A stretch of DNA of 64,000 nt. Source: Balanoglossus misakiensis. Taxonomy: Eukaryota; Hemichordata. Positions 1 through 10,900 of the stretch are shown here, piece by piece. The DNA is taken from the NCBI GenBank assembly GCA_040954595.2, contig CM082578.2:8432001-8496000 (forward strand), written 5' to 3'. How positions within the stretch are numbered: the stretch's first letter is position 1; every line of letters begins with the position of its first letter. The notes under the pieces were generated by a model that saw only the letters and a list, made by a program, of their open reading frames with translations, did not search any database and was not told the origin of the DNA. A program made the position numbers and the translations under genes.

Positions 1-1239
1 TAGAACACATTCAATGTTTTAAATGTTAATTGTAATCTTTTCAAACTGTCCATTGGATCATAAGAAAAGTAAAAGATTTCGCACAGAATGGACTGTCCTG
101 TACAGTGTATTATCTGTATCTGAGATCCATGCACTTCAGGCTATCACCGCCACTACATGCCTTGATCACCACTGGCAAACCCAGTGTGTTAATATCTTCC
201 GTTTTCATAGATCTGAAGGAAAGTTGTACCTGCTAGCTTGTCAAAGCTGAAAAATGCAGTGAAGCGTGTATAAAATTCATGGTAATTTTCTAAAGACTTT
301 TGGCTGATTAATTGTTGAACTTGTGAAAAGAGAGCGCACAGTGTAGGACCCACATACTCGAACACAAACTCTGCCACACATTAATCTGAAAACTAGCAAG
401 AATAATTAAAATGTTTATTATTTACGTGTAATCCCCCCCCCCAAGGAAAATTAATGTCATTTCACAGGAGTTGCAACAGGAGTTAAAAAACAATTGAACC
501 ACCTTAGCAACACCTGTGTAATAATGAGCAATTGCCTGGGGAGATTTAATTGCCAGTTACATGTGAACACCGCCACAATCTCTCAAAGTATTTGTGTCTA
601 TTTGTTCAAGGAAACAATATTGAATGGATACTGCCCAAGGGTCATCACTAATTTCTTAACACCCCCCCCCCCTTCCCAAGAATTTCTACCCACATTTGTA
701 TAGGAAAGGAAATGTTTAAACTTGTCAATACTCGATGCATTGTGGGCAATGTGGAAAGAATAGGGAAAAATAATTTTTCCCTTCCAGTCTTTCCTGTTGT
801 CAAGTTTGCATTTATTTATTATGTCAGTTATATGATATGGAATATCTGTCCGAAACTAGATTAAATTACTACCGTTATATTCTTTCGACTTCGGGACACA
901 ACTTTCTTTTCAGCTGTCCCGCGGCCGTCTCCGCCATTATAATTAATAAGTAATATAATGCATAACTACACGACTGCCTTAATTTCCGCACTGTCTAGAA
1001 TTTCCCACGAGTAACAGTTAACGTGCAAGTAGATCAAAGTGTATGGAGTGACAAGTGGGGGACTTTAAGAACTTCCAATATTTGGCAAATGAGGCCGACT
1101 CTGGAAAGGAGTATTTGTTAGAATGTTTCCCTGGCTGGAAACTTCTGACAGTCTCTAGAAACTTACTTTGACCGAGCCAGCTGTGATGCGCCGTCCTCAG
1201 GCTTGTCGATTCCACTTCGGTAATTGTGTCCACTACCAT
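1..1239 (-). CDS. Unrecognised gene, 5' exons (partial, leaves the window)
   Basis: I do not recognise this gene. The proposed first exon is 1239-1167, starting MVVDTITEVES and ending at a strong donor (CAAA|GTAAGT, phase 1). A second exon at 370-230 joins in phase and encodes about 47 residues rich in aromatic and aliphatic helix (FVFEYVGPTLCALFSQVQQL is part of it), ending at AG|GTAC, phase 1. A possible third exon (97 down to 1) joins in phase and stays open for more than 30 codons, but its acceptor is weak. The helical, HEAT-like look is only an impression. The acceptor of exon 2 (GTGGCAG) has a poor pyrimidine tract and exons may be missing in the 796 bp intron. The start codon lies head to head with the gene starting at 1931. 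What supports the model is consistent phase and protein-like composition; no family was identified. Confidence 0.35.
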
Positions 1240-1598
1240 CGCACTAACCCGTATCACGGCGTTGGAAGTAGCTAGCTATTTGTCAAGTTTCACCTTTGGC
1301 TTCTTGTTGCTACGTCATTATAACCACGCCAACTTCTGTTTACTATCGGCGTTGCTACGGTCCTCGTAAACACCACAGTGCAGCGTTAGCGCCGACGCGA
1401 CGCAAACAATACATTCAAGAGATAACCTGACCTGAACGGGTCCGTTAGTTTAGCTATATATGGAAAACCTATTACCAAATACGGAAAGCGCGGGAGAAAC
1501 GCACGTTTAATAACATTGAGGCTGAACATGACTGTTCATAGTTTGTTAGACTTTCCGCTCGTATTCCATGGGTTGTCGTGAGGTGACCGTTCATACAT
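1240..1598. promoter_or_regulatory. Probable divergent promoter
   Basis: This stretch separates the minus-strand gene starting at 1239 from the plus-strand ORFs starting at 1599 and 1931. It is richer in G+C and CpG than the flanking DNA and has no TATA box in an obvious place. Two copies of GTTGCTACG (near 1306 and 1351) resemble RFX half sites, but no complete X-box is visible. Start sites cannot be placed from sequence alone. Confidence 0.4.
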
Positions 1599-1931
1599 AT
1601 GGCATACGGGCGTTTTGTTTATTTCATCAGTTTTCTGCGGGGAGAAATGTGCGTGACGTATTCTGGCAGGTGCTCGGAACACCCCCCTTGTGAAAATGGA
1701 ACCGCCAAGCAACGTCTGCTAGCTGAAACGATTCATGCAGTGCGTGTCACGACGACATCAACATCTTCCGGTAATTCTGCGGCGTATACTATATTCTGTG
1801 ACTGCTGGGTGCCTAACGGTAGACCTGTGAATGTGATCGTAGACGCCGACACTGGCAAATTTATATTATCCCACGACAGAAAACTGTATTTAGGACACAA
1901 CAGATATCTGTACATAAACCCAACACAGTAA
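1599..1931 (+). CDS. Upstream ORF of 110 codons touching the next start codon
   Basis: The ORF runs from an ATG at 1599 to a TAA at 1929-1931, and the last base of the stop is the first base of the ATG of the downstream gene (TAATG). No domain or signal peptide is recognised. The middle is Thr/Ser rich and the C-terminal half has alternating hydrophobic residues. It could be an upstream ORF controlling translation of the gene at 1931, a small protein of its own, or chance: it lies in a G+C-rich first exon where open frames are common. Confidence 0.3.
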   Translation: MAYGRFVYFISFLRGEMCVTYSGRCSEHPPCENGTAKQRLLAETIHAVRVTTTSTSSGNSAAYTIFCDCWVPNGRPVNVIVDADTGKFILSHDRKLYLGHNRYLYINPTQ

Positions 1932-4900
1932 TGGGTTGCGGAATGAGCGCACGCTTCAAACGAAGTAGACCTTCCGTGAGCGCCACAGAGAGCACGCAAC
2001 AAGAATTTTTGACGGAAGCCGAAGTCGATTCCGTGCGCGCACGTCGCGACACCACTACAAGCAACAAAAGATCAAAATCTATGGGATCCCTTTTCCATTC
2101 AAGAAAGGTGTGTAACTTTGGCGATGCGGCGACCAGTGACAGTTCAGTGCACGCACCGGTCACCTTGAAGTCCGAAAAGAAACGGCGGTCATCTCTAGCG
2201 CAGGATCTGGTAAGTGTGGAACAGTTTGAGCTCCCCGGCGAAATGCACATAGAAACGCAGAAACACATGCCAAAGTTCAGAAGAAGTGTTGACGAGAGAC
2301 AAAGTTTGCTCGCAACGGACAGTGAGCCGAATATCACCACAGCCGCATCGTCGTCGATTTTTGCGTCGTCGTCGGGTGTCGAAGTTTGTGGCAGCAGCAC
2401 CGTCAGCATTGACACTGCAGAGAGACATGCAGTGGCTTCCGTGGACAGCGGTTTTGCGTTTGTCGACGGTGCAAAAAGTTCCACCCCCGAAAGACACACG
2501 AACGGCAGCTGTGACAACAAAGTATGCGACCTCGGAGCCGGAGTTGTCAACGATTCAAAGCATGTCACTTGCGGCAGGGAAACTGAAAGTGAAATTGAGT
2601 CAGTCAGTTACCATGGTAACGGACAGATAGAACACTCTCCGAGTCAAGAATCGGGGGACGTCAGGGAAAAGGATGGCACGGTCGATGAGGTGTCAAACGG
2701 GGATGAAAGTTTTACCGTCCACAAAGACTTGGGGATCGAATTGCCCGAGGAACTCAACGGGGATGAGGTGGACGGTAATGGCCAGAGCAGCGCGCACAGC
2801 CCCTCCAGCCCCGTGCAGTTGCAACAGAACGGTGGGACGTCTGCTGCGACACACGCCGTGCACTGCCCCAAACTAAAGATCGGAGTGAAAACACTTGAGC
2901 AGATTGTAGAGGTTGGCAAGATGGTATCAAACCCCGCCGAGCACAGTGTCGTCTACGAAAGCCCGCTGGAGGAGAAAATGATAGGAAATGGAGAGCGACA
3001 TGCGTCTACTTCTCTGACACTAAGTGATGTTGCGGATGAAGAACCCCTTAATGTTGTTACCAAGGCAACTGCCTCATCATTTGAGCAGCCACTTCTTGAT
3101 GGTGATGTTGTAGAGGATGAACTCTGGCCAGGCGTAGTAATAGTGCATGTGCACCAAGATTTTTTTAATGGTGAGTATATATTTTCTGCTGGCAAATTTG
3201 ATGTTTTGCCCCTGGAAGTCTGAGAGCCAGTACTCTGTGCCAGATTATTCAGAAGGTACACAAGATATTCAAGAGGAATGTAGACACTCCAGTGACCTGT
3301 ACTAAACTAATGACCTCACTAATTCAAGCTTTTTTTTGTGAAGTTTTGAAAAAAAAAGATTGAATAATAGGTTGGTATGTGATATATGGAACACTTTTCA
3401 TTCTACACCCCCCCCCCCCAAAAAAAAAGTTCAGTCCCATGAAATCACACAGTATAACAATATTAAGTCACACGAGTAGTTCATTTGTGTGTGACTTGGG
3501 TGACTTTGCAATCTGGTGACTCTTGATCACTGACCCCTTTCCATTGCTGAACAGCTTTCCATCTTGATAAATAGACAAGCACTCACAGAATCAACATTTG
3601 TCCAAACAAAATAGGCTATTAGAAATCAAATAGGCTACACATACATTTGTCCCATCTGGGATGATCACAATATCGCCACATTGCAGAACGTGCAAATACT
3701 GTACCTCCTCCTGTGCCAAAAACATGCACACACAATATTTAAGATGTACTGGTAACCTTTCCAAAGAGTACACCACACACTCTCCAAAATGCCCATAGGA
3801 ATAGGATTCTGCAATCTTGTACAATCTTTAAAATGTCATTTAGGATGAGATATCACAGAAAGTATGTCAAGCGTATCATTTCAAAATGATACGCTTCAGG
3901 TACTTAGTGCAATAGAACTACAATTATGAGAAAGTGAGCTCATGCTTTTCAATTTGTGAGAGAAGAATCATCCAGACACATCTGGTAAATTTGGGTTTAT
4001 TCATTTGAAAATCAGTCTGGGCACATTCCGTATTATTGTAAGTTTAGATTATTTGATTCAAAATCATAAAATTGACATGTGAAAAATTATGTGGCTTCTC
4101 AGTGAAAGTAAATTAACATCAGTGTGTTTGTGGCCTCGGGAACTATTAAAGTTGATTATCAGAAAATTGCAGTTTAAATGTCATTGGTACATAGATCGTA
4201 AGAGAGCACACTCAAAGCATGCACCTACAATAACGTGTATATCACTAATTTTTGCACAGAATGAACAGGAAAAAATTATGATGTACAATTTCTTCCAGTT
4301 TGGTATGATATCGCTCGATCGTGAGTTTCCAATTTGTGTCAATCCCCTTTTAATTTGATGAGGCACTGGCTGAGATTCAGAAGAAAGCGGACATTGACAG
4401 CTATAGCTACCCACAGATGGACCATAGATATACATCTCTCATAACATAAATGCATCTGTCGGACTGAATAGCCATTGACAAGACACAGCTCTCTGTCACT
4501 CCCACTTTTGACCTGAATTGGTGCCACTGTGTTTAGCACTCTGACATCAGCTGTTTGTCTGTCCCTTTGTTGCACGGTTGCTTTATTTTGGCTTATTTCC
4601 AAGTGGGGATCTATTATATTGTAATCAAATGCAGCATTTCAGCTATACTCCAGTGGGCCAGATTAGTAGATACCGATAAAGATTACCAGTTTTGGTATCA
4701 ATAAGTTTAAGATCATGGTTGCATTATAATGTTTGAACAAAGTGCTTATAAGCAAAATTATTGTAAAGTGGTACATGCTTTTAAACCTTTCACCACCATG
4801 GTTCAGTCCATACCCATTGTTTGGGAAAATTTGAGATGATTATGATATTTTTTGAAGTTGTTGAAAAAAATGTTAGAAATATACCTAACAGTATGCTTAC

Positions 4901-7900
4901 TTGTATAACAAATTAACAATATTGTCACATAGACATGTCAACATTCATTGAAGAAAAAAAGTCATTGTTATTTTGAAAGTCAGTGCATATATATTGAATG
5001 TCACTCCCCTCTCCCCTCTCCCCCCCCCTCACAACAAATGCTCTCCATTTAATCTACGTTTATTTCATAGTTCCGCGCCTTGAAGAGGTGAACGCTGCTT
5101 CGTCTTGAATTGCCTATTGTGGATGCATATGATTGGTCACACATCGTGCTATTTTACCAGAGATTTTACATTTTTCACATAAGTTGCATCGTAGAAAGTA
5201 TTCTGTTCAAGTCAACGTTGTCGTCATTTATGACCGTATTTTTCATGATAAAGAAGAAAAAAAACGATAAAAGCCTGACTATCATAAAAGATACTTAGCT
5301 ATTGCTACACCTAGTCTTCCTTTTGCAGTGTACTTGCAGTCAGTAATGGGCTCAGACATGATGAATGTGCCATATAGTCACAATCGACCCACTGCCTATT
5401 AAAACGCGAGTAAATGCACAGAATTCACGGGTGTGTAATTTTAGATGTTCAGGTTCATTCGAGTGTGATGAGGGTTTTATCCTTGAAAGGAACGTTGAAG
5501 TAATTTGTCAATATAAACCAGAAACCAATGATCATCAGTTGGCTTGATTTTAGCGTGAGGTTATCCTTGTGCATTTTGTAATATTGGGGACTGGGTTTAC
5601 AGTTATTTCCACTGATGCCTTTGATAGCAACATTTGCTACAAATCGAAACAAAGAACAATAGAACAATCAGGAATCACCGCATATTAAACATTTTATACA
5701 AATAAACAATGGACTCGCATTCACTACGGGAATTGGAAAAAAAATGTTTATGTTATGTTTTACGATACATATATGTACCAGAAAACATATAAACATTTTT
5801 TTCCCAAATCTCCACGATTTAAAAAAAAGGGTATAAAATGTGAAAATATAGAAATGTTTTTTTCAGCTGTCAGGTTTAATTATATTAGGTCACCAAGATG
5901 CAGTCTGTTTTCAAAACTGTCTTGCTCGCACGAGAATAATAATCCATATTCCGCCTATCTATTATGAATAGATATTACCGGAAACTTATCAAATCAAATC
6001 AAATTTTTATATTGATGTAGTTGCATGACTTCAATATGACATGCCCAGGTATTGATAATCAATATATTCACAGCACGCATTTGGCTGAAAAATCAACGGA
6101 GAGCAATATGTAGATCAACAAATTTTAAGCTCTTCCGATTTAAGTGGAATGAGTTTCATTAACCAACTATACAGCGTCGTGCGTTGTATGAAAACAGATT
6201 GAAATGCCAAGGTGTGGGAATATATGCAAGCTGTTGGAAAGGTATCCTTGGGCTCTAATTGGTACGGTTAACGAGTGTATCTCGTTAGTTCCGTGGAATG
6301 GTTCATGCAGATATAAGGTTTATAGTTGTCTGATGCCGATTTATTGATTAACTTCCACATTTGTGTGAGTGAAAACATCTACTGAACTTGGCAATGCATC
6401 TGTCAAAATTGGATTTGGTTTCATGACTTTTCTGAGTCATAGGCGATCGCCGTGTATATACAATGTAATTCCCACGCGACTGTGGGTTTATAGTTGTCAG
6501 GTGTCTTTGTCCAATTCCCTTCATTTCCAAACCTATTAAAGAGCCTCTGTTTCTTAATTTGTTTCTTGAGACGCTTTCATGTATGAAATCGAAACAGGAA
6601 TGTTCTGAAACCGGCAGCTTTGGGAGAATGTCGTATTCACTATAATTTTTTTTTTGCCAGTATTTGAAAAATAAAAAAATTAGCCATTCAATTTGTTCCC
6701 TTCTTAGTACCAATTGGTTTCCACAGTTCCAGACAGTATGTTCACACCCAGCACGGAAATCCTTCAACAGCGACAATCTCTAGTACAGCGAATGTATGGT
6801 AGAAGATATTCCAGGCGGGTATCCTGCCCATTAAAGAACGTCTGCAAATCAACCGTAAAACTAGCCCATTTACAAAATTTGCATAAGTGAAAGATGGCAG
6901 TGAATACATGACAAGTTTAACGCACAAAATGAGAGCCCCTATAGTGATTTCATGGTGGCACAGAAGTGTTATTCTTTTATCAAATTTGTCTTAATGTAAT
7001 AAATAACACAATTTTTTTTTACTTGCAGAAGTAGCAATTCCTCACACCATTACATGTAATTATAGTACCCCCAGGGTACAGTGATTGCTATGTGGAACAG
7101 TGTTGCTGCCACGTTCACTCACCCATTAACACCTTAACTAACTGGATTTAACAAATCCTGTTTTTTTTTCTTCACAAATTTAGGTCAACCCCGATTTCCT
7201 TACTGCATTGTTTCCATTACAATGTTAAACAAATACGTGGATCCTTGTCATCGACAAATAAAATGATATTACGCGTATTACATCACAGATCACTCACTTT
7301 CTCTTTATATGCTCGTGCCGTGCCACGATTGGCCAGATTTCATGATTGGTCAGAAAAATACAATGATTTCGCTGAGGATTTGGTCTTCTCAACTGTTGTG
7401 CAGTCACTGTCTCACATGACCGGTGCAGAGGTGTCATCGGGCAAGTATGGTGTGTTACTGAGTGGGTCCCCGATGGATATAGTCGTAGAACAGGGCGAGA
7501 TTTTGTTTCAACACATCGACATACGCACCTACAAACATACCCAAGTGTGTTGCACTTTCTCTCACGTATCCTCTGGAGTGAAAATTTGATATTGAGCAGA
7601 TCCCAAGTATCTGTGGTGTTTGTGCTGCTGATAGGTGAAACCTATAGAATTTGAAGGACTACATACCTTAATTTATAAAAAGCTATGCGGGCACGTATAC
7701 ATGTAATATATAAGGATGTATGATCAGTAAAATTGAAACTATTGTTATTTCTTTTAATTTCTAATTTTTTAATCTCCTTTGTAAGTGTTATGAAATCTGT
7801 AATGACATGTAGGAGTCATCATGCTAATTTTAATGAAATATTGGACTATGACTTTAGCCATGATTAAAAAAACTGCTTCAGTGGTTTTCTATAGGCAAAA

Positions 7901-10900
7901 GCATTTCATAGTTCTTATTTCAAACAAATTTATTTGAGCATTGAATTTAATTTCAATTTTCTGCACAACGTGCAAAATATGTGCGTGTATATTCGTAGGT
8001 ATGCATTTATCTCCAGATTTGTTTGGACAACTGTTGCATGATGTTCAATGTCACCTAGTGTTTTCCATCGCACAGCATATTATTCTGGAATAGGACAGTT
8101 GATACTAATGGCCATGTGTTGCACCTAAAACAACAATTCAAGTATGAAAAGTTTGTTGTGTAGAACTAGAAACATCAGTGACGGGCATAGAAAAGTTTTC
8201 TCTCTTCCCCCCTCCCCCACCCTCCAACTGACCTTGCTACATCTCTACACAGCAATTCAAAAAGTCTAATGCGTATCAATCACATCATGAAACTCCTATT
8301 ACTGGTTTTTGTTGTGGATAATGTTGATGTCTGTTAATATGCCTGGTGACAATTGAGTTGCTACAGCCCCTAGCTGGCCTGCATGGTGACGTACATTATC
8401 TTGGGGTAATAATTGATTGGCTATCCATCATAATAATTGTGTTCGCTATGAATTATATTTCCCATATTAAAGCTCGCAATGAAGAGTATACAATACTACT
8501 TTTACAAGGTCTGAAACAGACTTTTTAATTCTGTCTGTTGCCATGCAACACTCATAAGTTTTCTATAGTTCCACACCATTGATTGGCACATACTCGTACA
8601 CAACAGGTGTCGTCAGAAAGGTCAGCAAATGATCTGATCTATGTTGACCATGAAGCTTTCTGAAAAAAGACACTTTCGCTAATCCCCCGTTAATAGCTAT
8701 CATGTTACTTTTAATGGTATTGAAGTAAAAATGCTTCAATGGGACTGAAAAAAAAAAGTCTTCTATATCATCCATTCTTTGCTGCTCAAGTTATTTTTTT
8801 TCAATCTACATTATGGTAAAAAGCACTAACAGTGTTATTAGGGTTTCGAGACCAGAGGGGTCTCGAAACCCTCTTGAAATCGTGTTGTTTTTAGGGCACA
8901 AGCCAAGCAGGCTTGTGCCCTATTGGTATTACTGGGGTTTTTCATCTTTAGGGCACAAGCCAAGCAGGCTTGTGCCCTATTGGTATTACTGGGGTTTTTC
9001 ATCTTTAGGGCACAAGCCAAGCAGGCTTGTGCCCTATTGGTATTACTGGGGTTTTTCATCTTTTTTTTTTTTTTTTTTTTTTTTTTTCTTGTGTAGTTTT
9101 TTTGCTCAGGTAGATCTTGAAAACGGCTGAACCTACAAATCTCAAACTTGGCACAATGGTGCAGGTCTATGAGAGCTCGTGCAGTACCCTCGTGAATGTG
9201 TAATTAGTCACATGACCTGATGACCATATATGGGCAAAGTTTTCAAATGGGCCTAATTTGCATATGAATGACGATATCAAAATTCTGTGCAATCATTTTG
9301 CGGACCATATGGTCAGTGTCCTACATGCTAAATTTCAAGGCTCTGGGCCTAGTCAATTTTGAGAAGAAGATTTTTAAATATTATATTTCATATTTTTTGG
9401 ACCCAGCCATAGGCCTATACTTTCTATAGTTAAGCTATGATGCTATGTCCACATCTGTGCAATGGTCCTGTACTGTGACTCTCTATTGGCCCGTGAGCAA
9501 AATGGGACCAAAATAAAAGGCAAAATTTTGGGCTCACCTGTAACACCTGCTTAACTCATTAATTATGTGCATACCTAATTCTGGGCTAACTAATAGGGCT
9601 AGAGGTTTTGTGCTTGTGGGACATGGACCAGTATAGGGTAAAAAAAAAATTGCCCAAATTTTGGGTGACCTCAGGTGACCTTTGACCTACTTTCCTATAT
9701 CTCGGCATCCAGAGCAGGTACAGACTTGGCGTTTGGAGGGTTGGGACTAAAATTTAAAAGCCAAAATTGAGGGTCACCTGTGACACCTGCTTATCTCATT
9801 AATTATGTGCATACCTAATTCCAGGCCAACCAATAGGACTAGAGGTTTGATTTTTGCTGAACATGAACCAGTATGGGGTCAAAATTTCTTGCCCAAATTT
9901 TGGGTGACCTCAGGTGACCTTTGACCTACTTTACCATATCTCGGCATGCACAGCAGCTACAGCCTTGGCATTTGGAGGGATGGAACTCCTGATGGAGCCT
10001 TACACTTTACCTCATTAATTATGCACATACATAATTGTAGGCGAACCAATAGGGCTAGAGATTTTGTTCTTGTGGGACACGGACCAGTATGGGGTCAAAA
10101 TTTCTTGCCCAAATTTTGGGTGACCACTTATGACCTTTGACCTTCGGCTTAAGCTTGGGCCCGTCATCGCTGCTTGCAGCTATATTTTTTTTTTTTTTTT
10201 TCTTGTGTAGTTTTTTTGCTCAGGTAGATCTTGAAAACGGCTGAACCTACAAATCTCAAACTTGGCACAATGGTGCAGGTCTATGAGAGCTCGTGCAGTA
10301 CCCTCGTGAATGTGTAATTAGTCACATGACCTGATGACCATATATGGGCAAAGTTTTCAAATGGGCCTAATTTGCATATGAATGATGATATCAAAATTCT
10401 GTGCAATCATTTTGCGGACCATATGGTCAGTGTCCTACATGCTAAATTTCAAGGCTCTGGGCCAAGTCAATTTTGAGAAGAAGATTTTTAAATATTATAT
10501 TTCATATTTTTTGGACCCAGCCATAGGCCTATACTTTCTATAGTTAAGCTATGATGCTATGTCCACATCTGTGCAATGGTCCTGTACTGTGACTCTCTAT
10601 TGGCCCGTGAGCAGAATGGGACCAAAATAAAAGGCAAAATTTTGGGCTCACCTGTAACACCTGCTTAACTCATTAATTATGTGCATACCTAATTCTGGGC
10701 TAACTAATAGGGCTAGAGGTTTTGTGCTTGTGGGACATGGACCAGTATAGGGTAAACAAAAATTGCCCAAATTTTGGGTGACCTCAGGTGACCTTTGACC
10801 TACTTTCCTATATCTCGGCATCCAGAGCAGGTACAGACTTGGCATTTGGAGGGTTGGGATTAAAATTTAAAAGCCAAAATTGAGGGTCACCTGTGACACT

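Larger units (their letters stand above)
3171..7353 (+). other. Intron 1 of the AKAP-like gene
   Basis: AT-rich, with several poly-C runs followed by A runs (for example near 3411 and 5021) and scattered short open frames with no protein-like pattern. It contains the short foldback at 3869-3896 and one copy of the short element at 4783. An alternative acceptor with a strong pyrimidine tract at 7183 would lead to only about 27 codons before a stop. No RNA gene is visible. Confidence 0.4.

Noticed and set aside
7184-7260. Alternative exon after a strong pyrimidine tract at 7183
   Set aside because: In the needed phase it meets a stop after about 27 codons and shows no protein-like pattern, whereas the exon at 7354 gives an amphipathic helix and leads in phase to a terminal exon.
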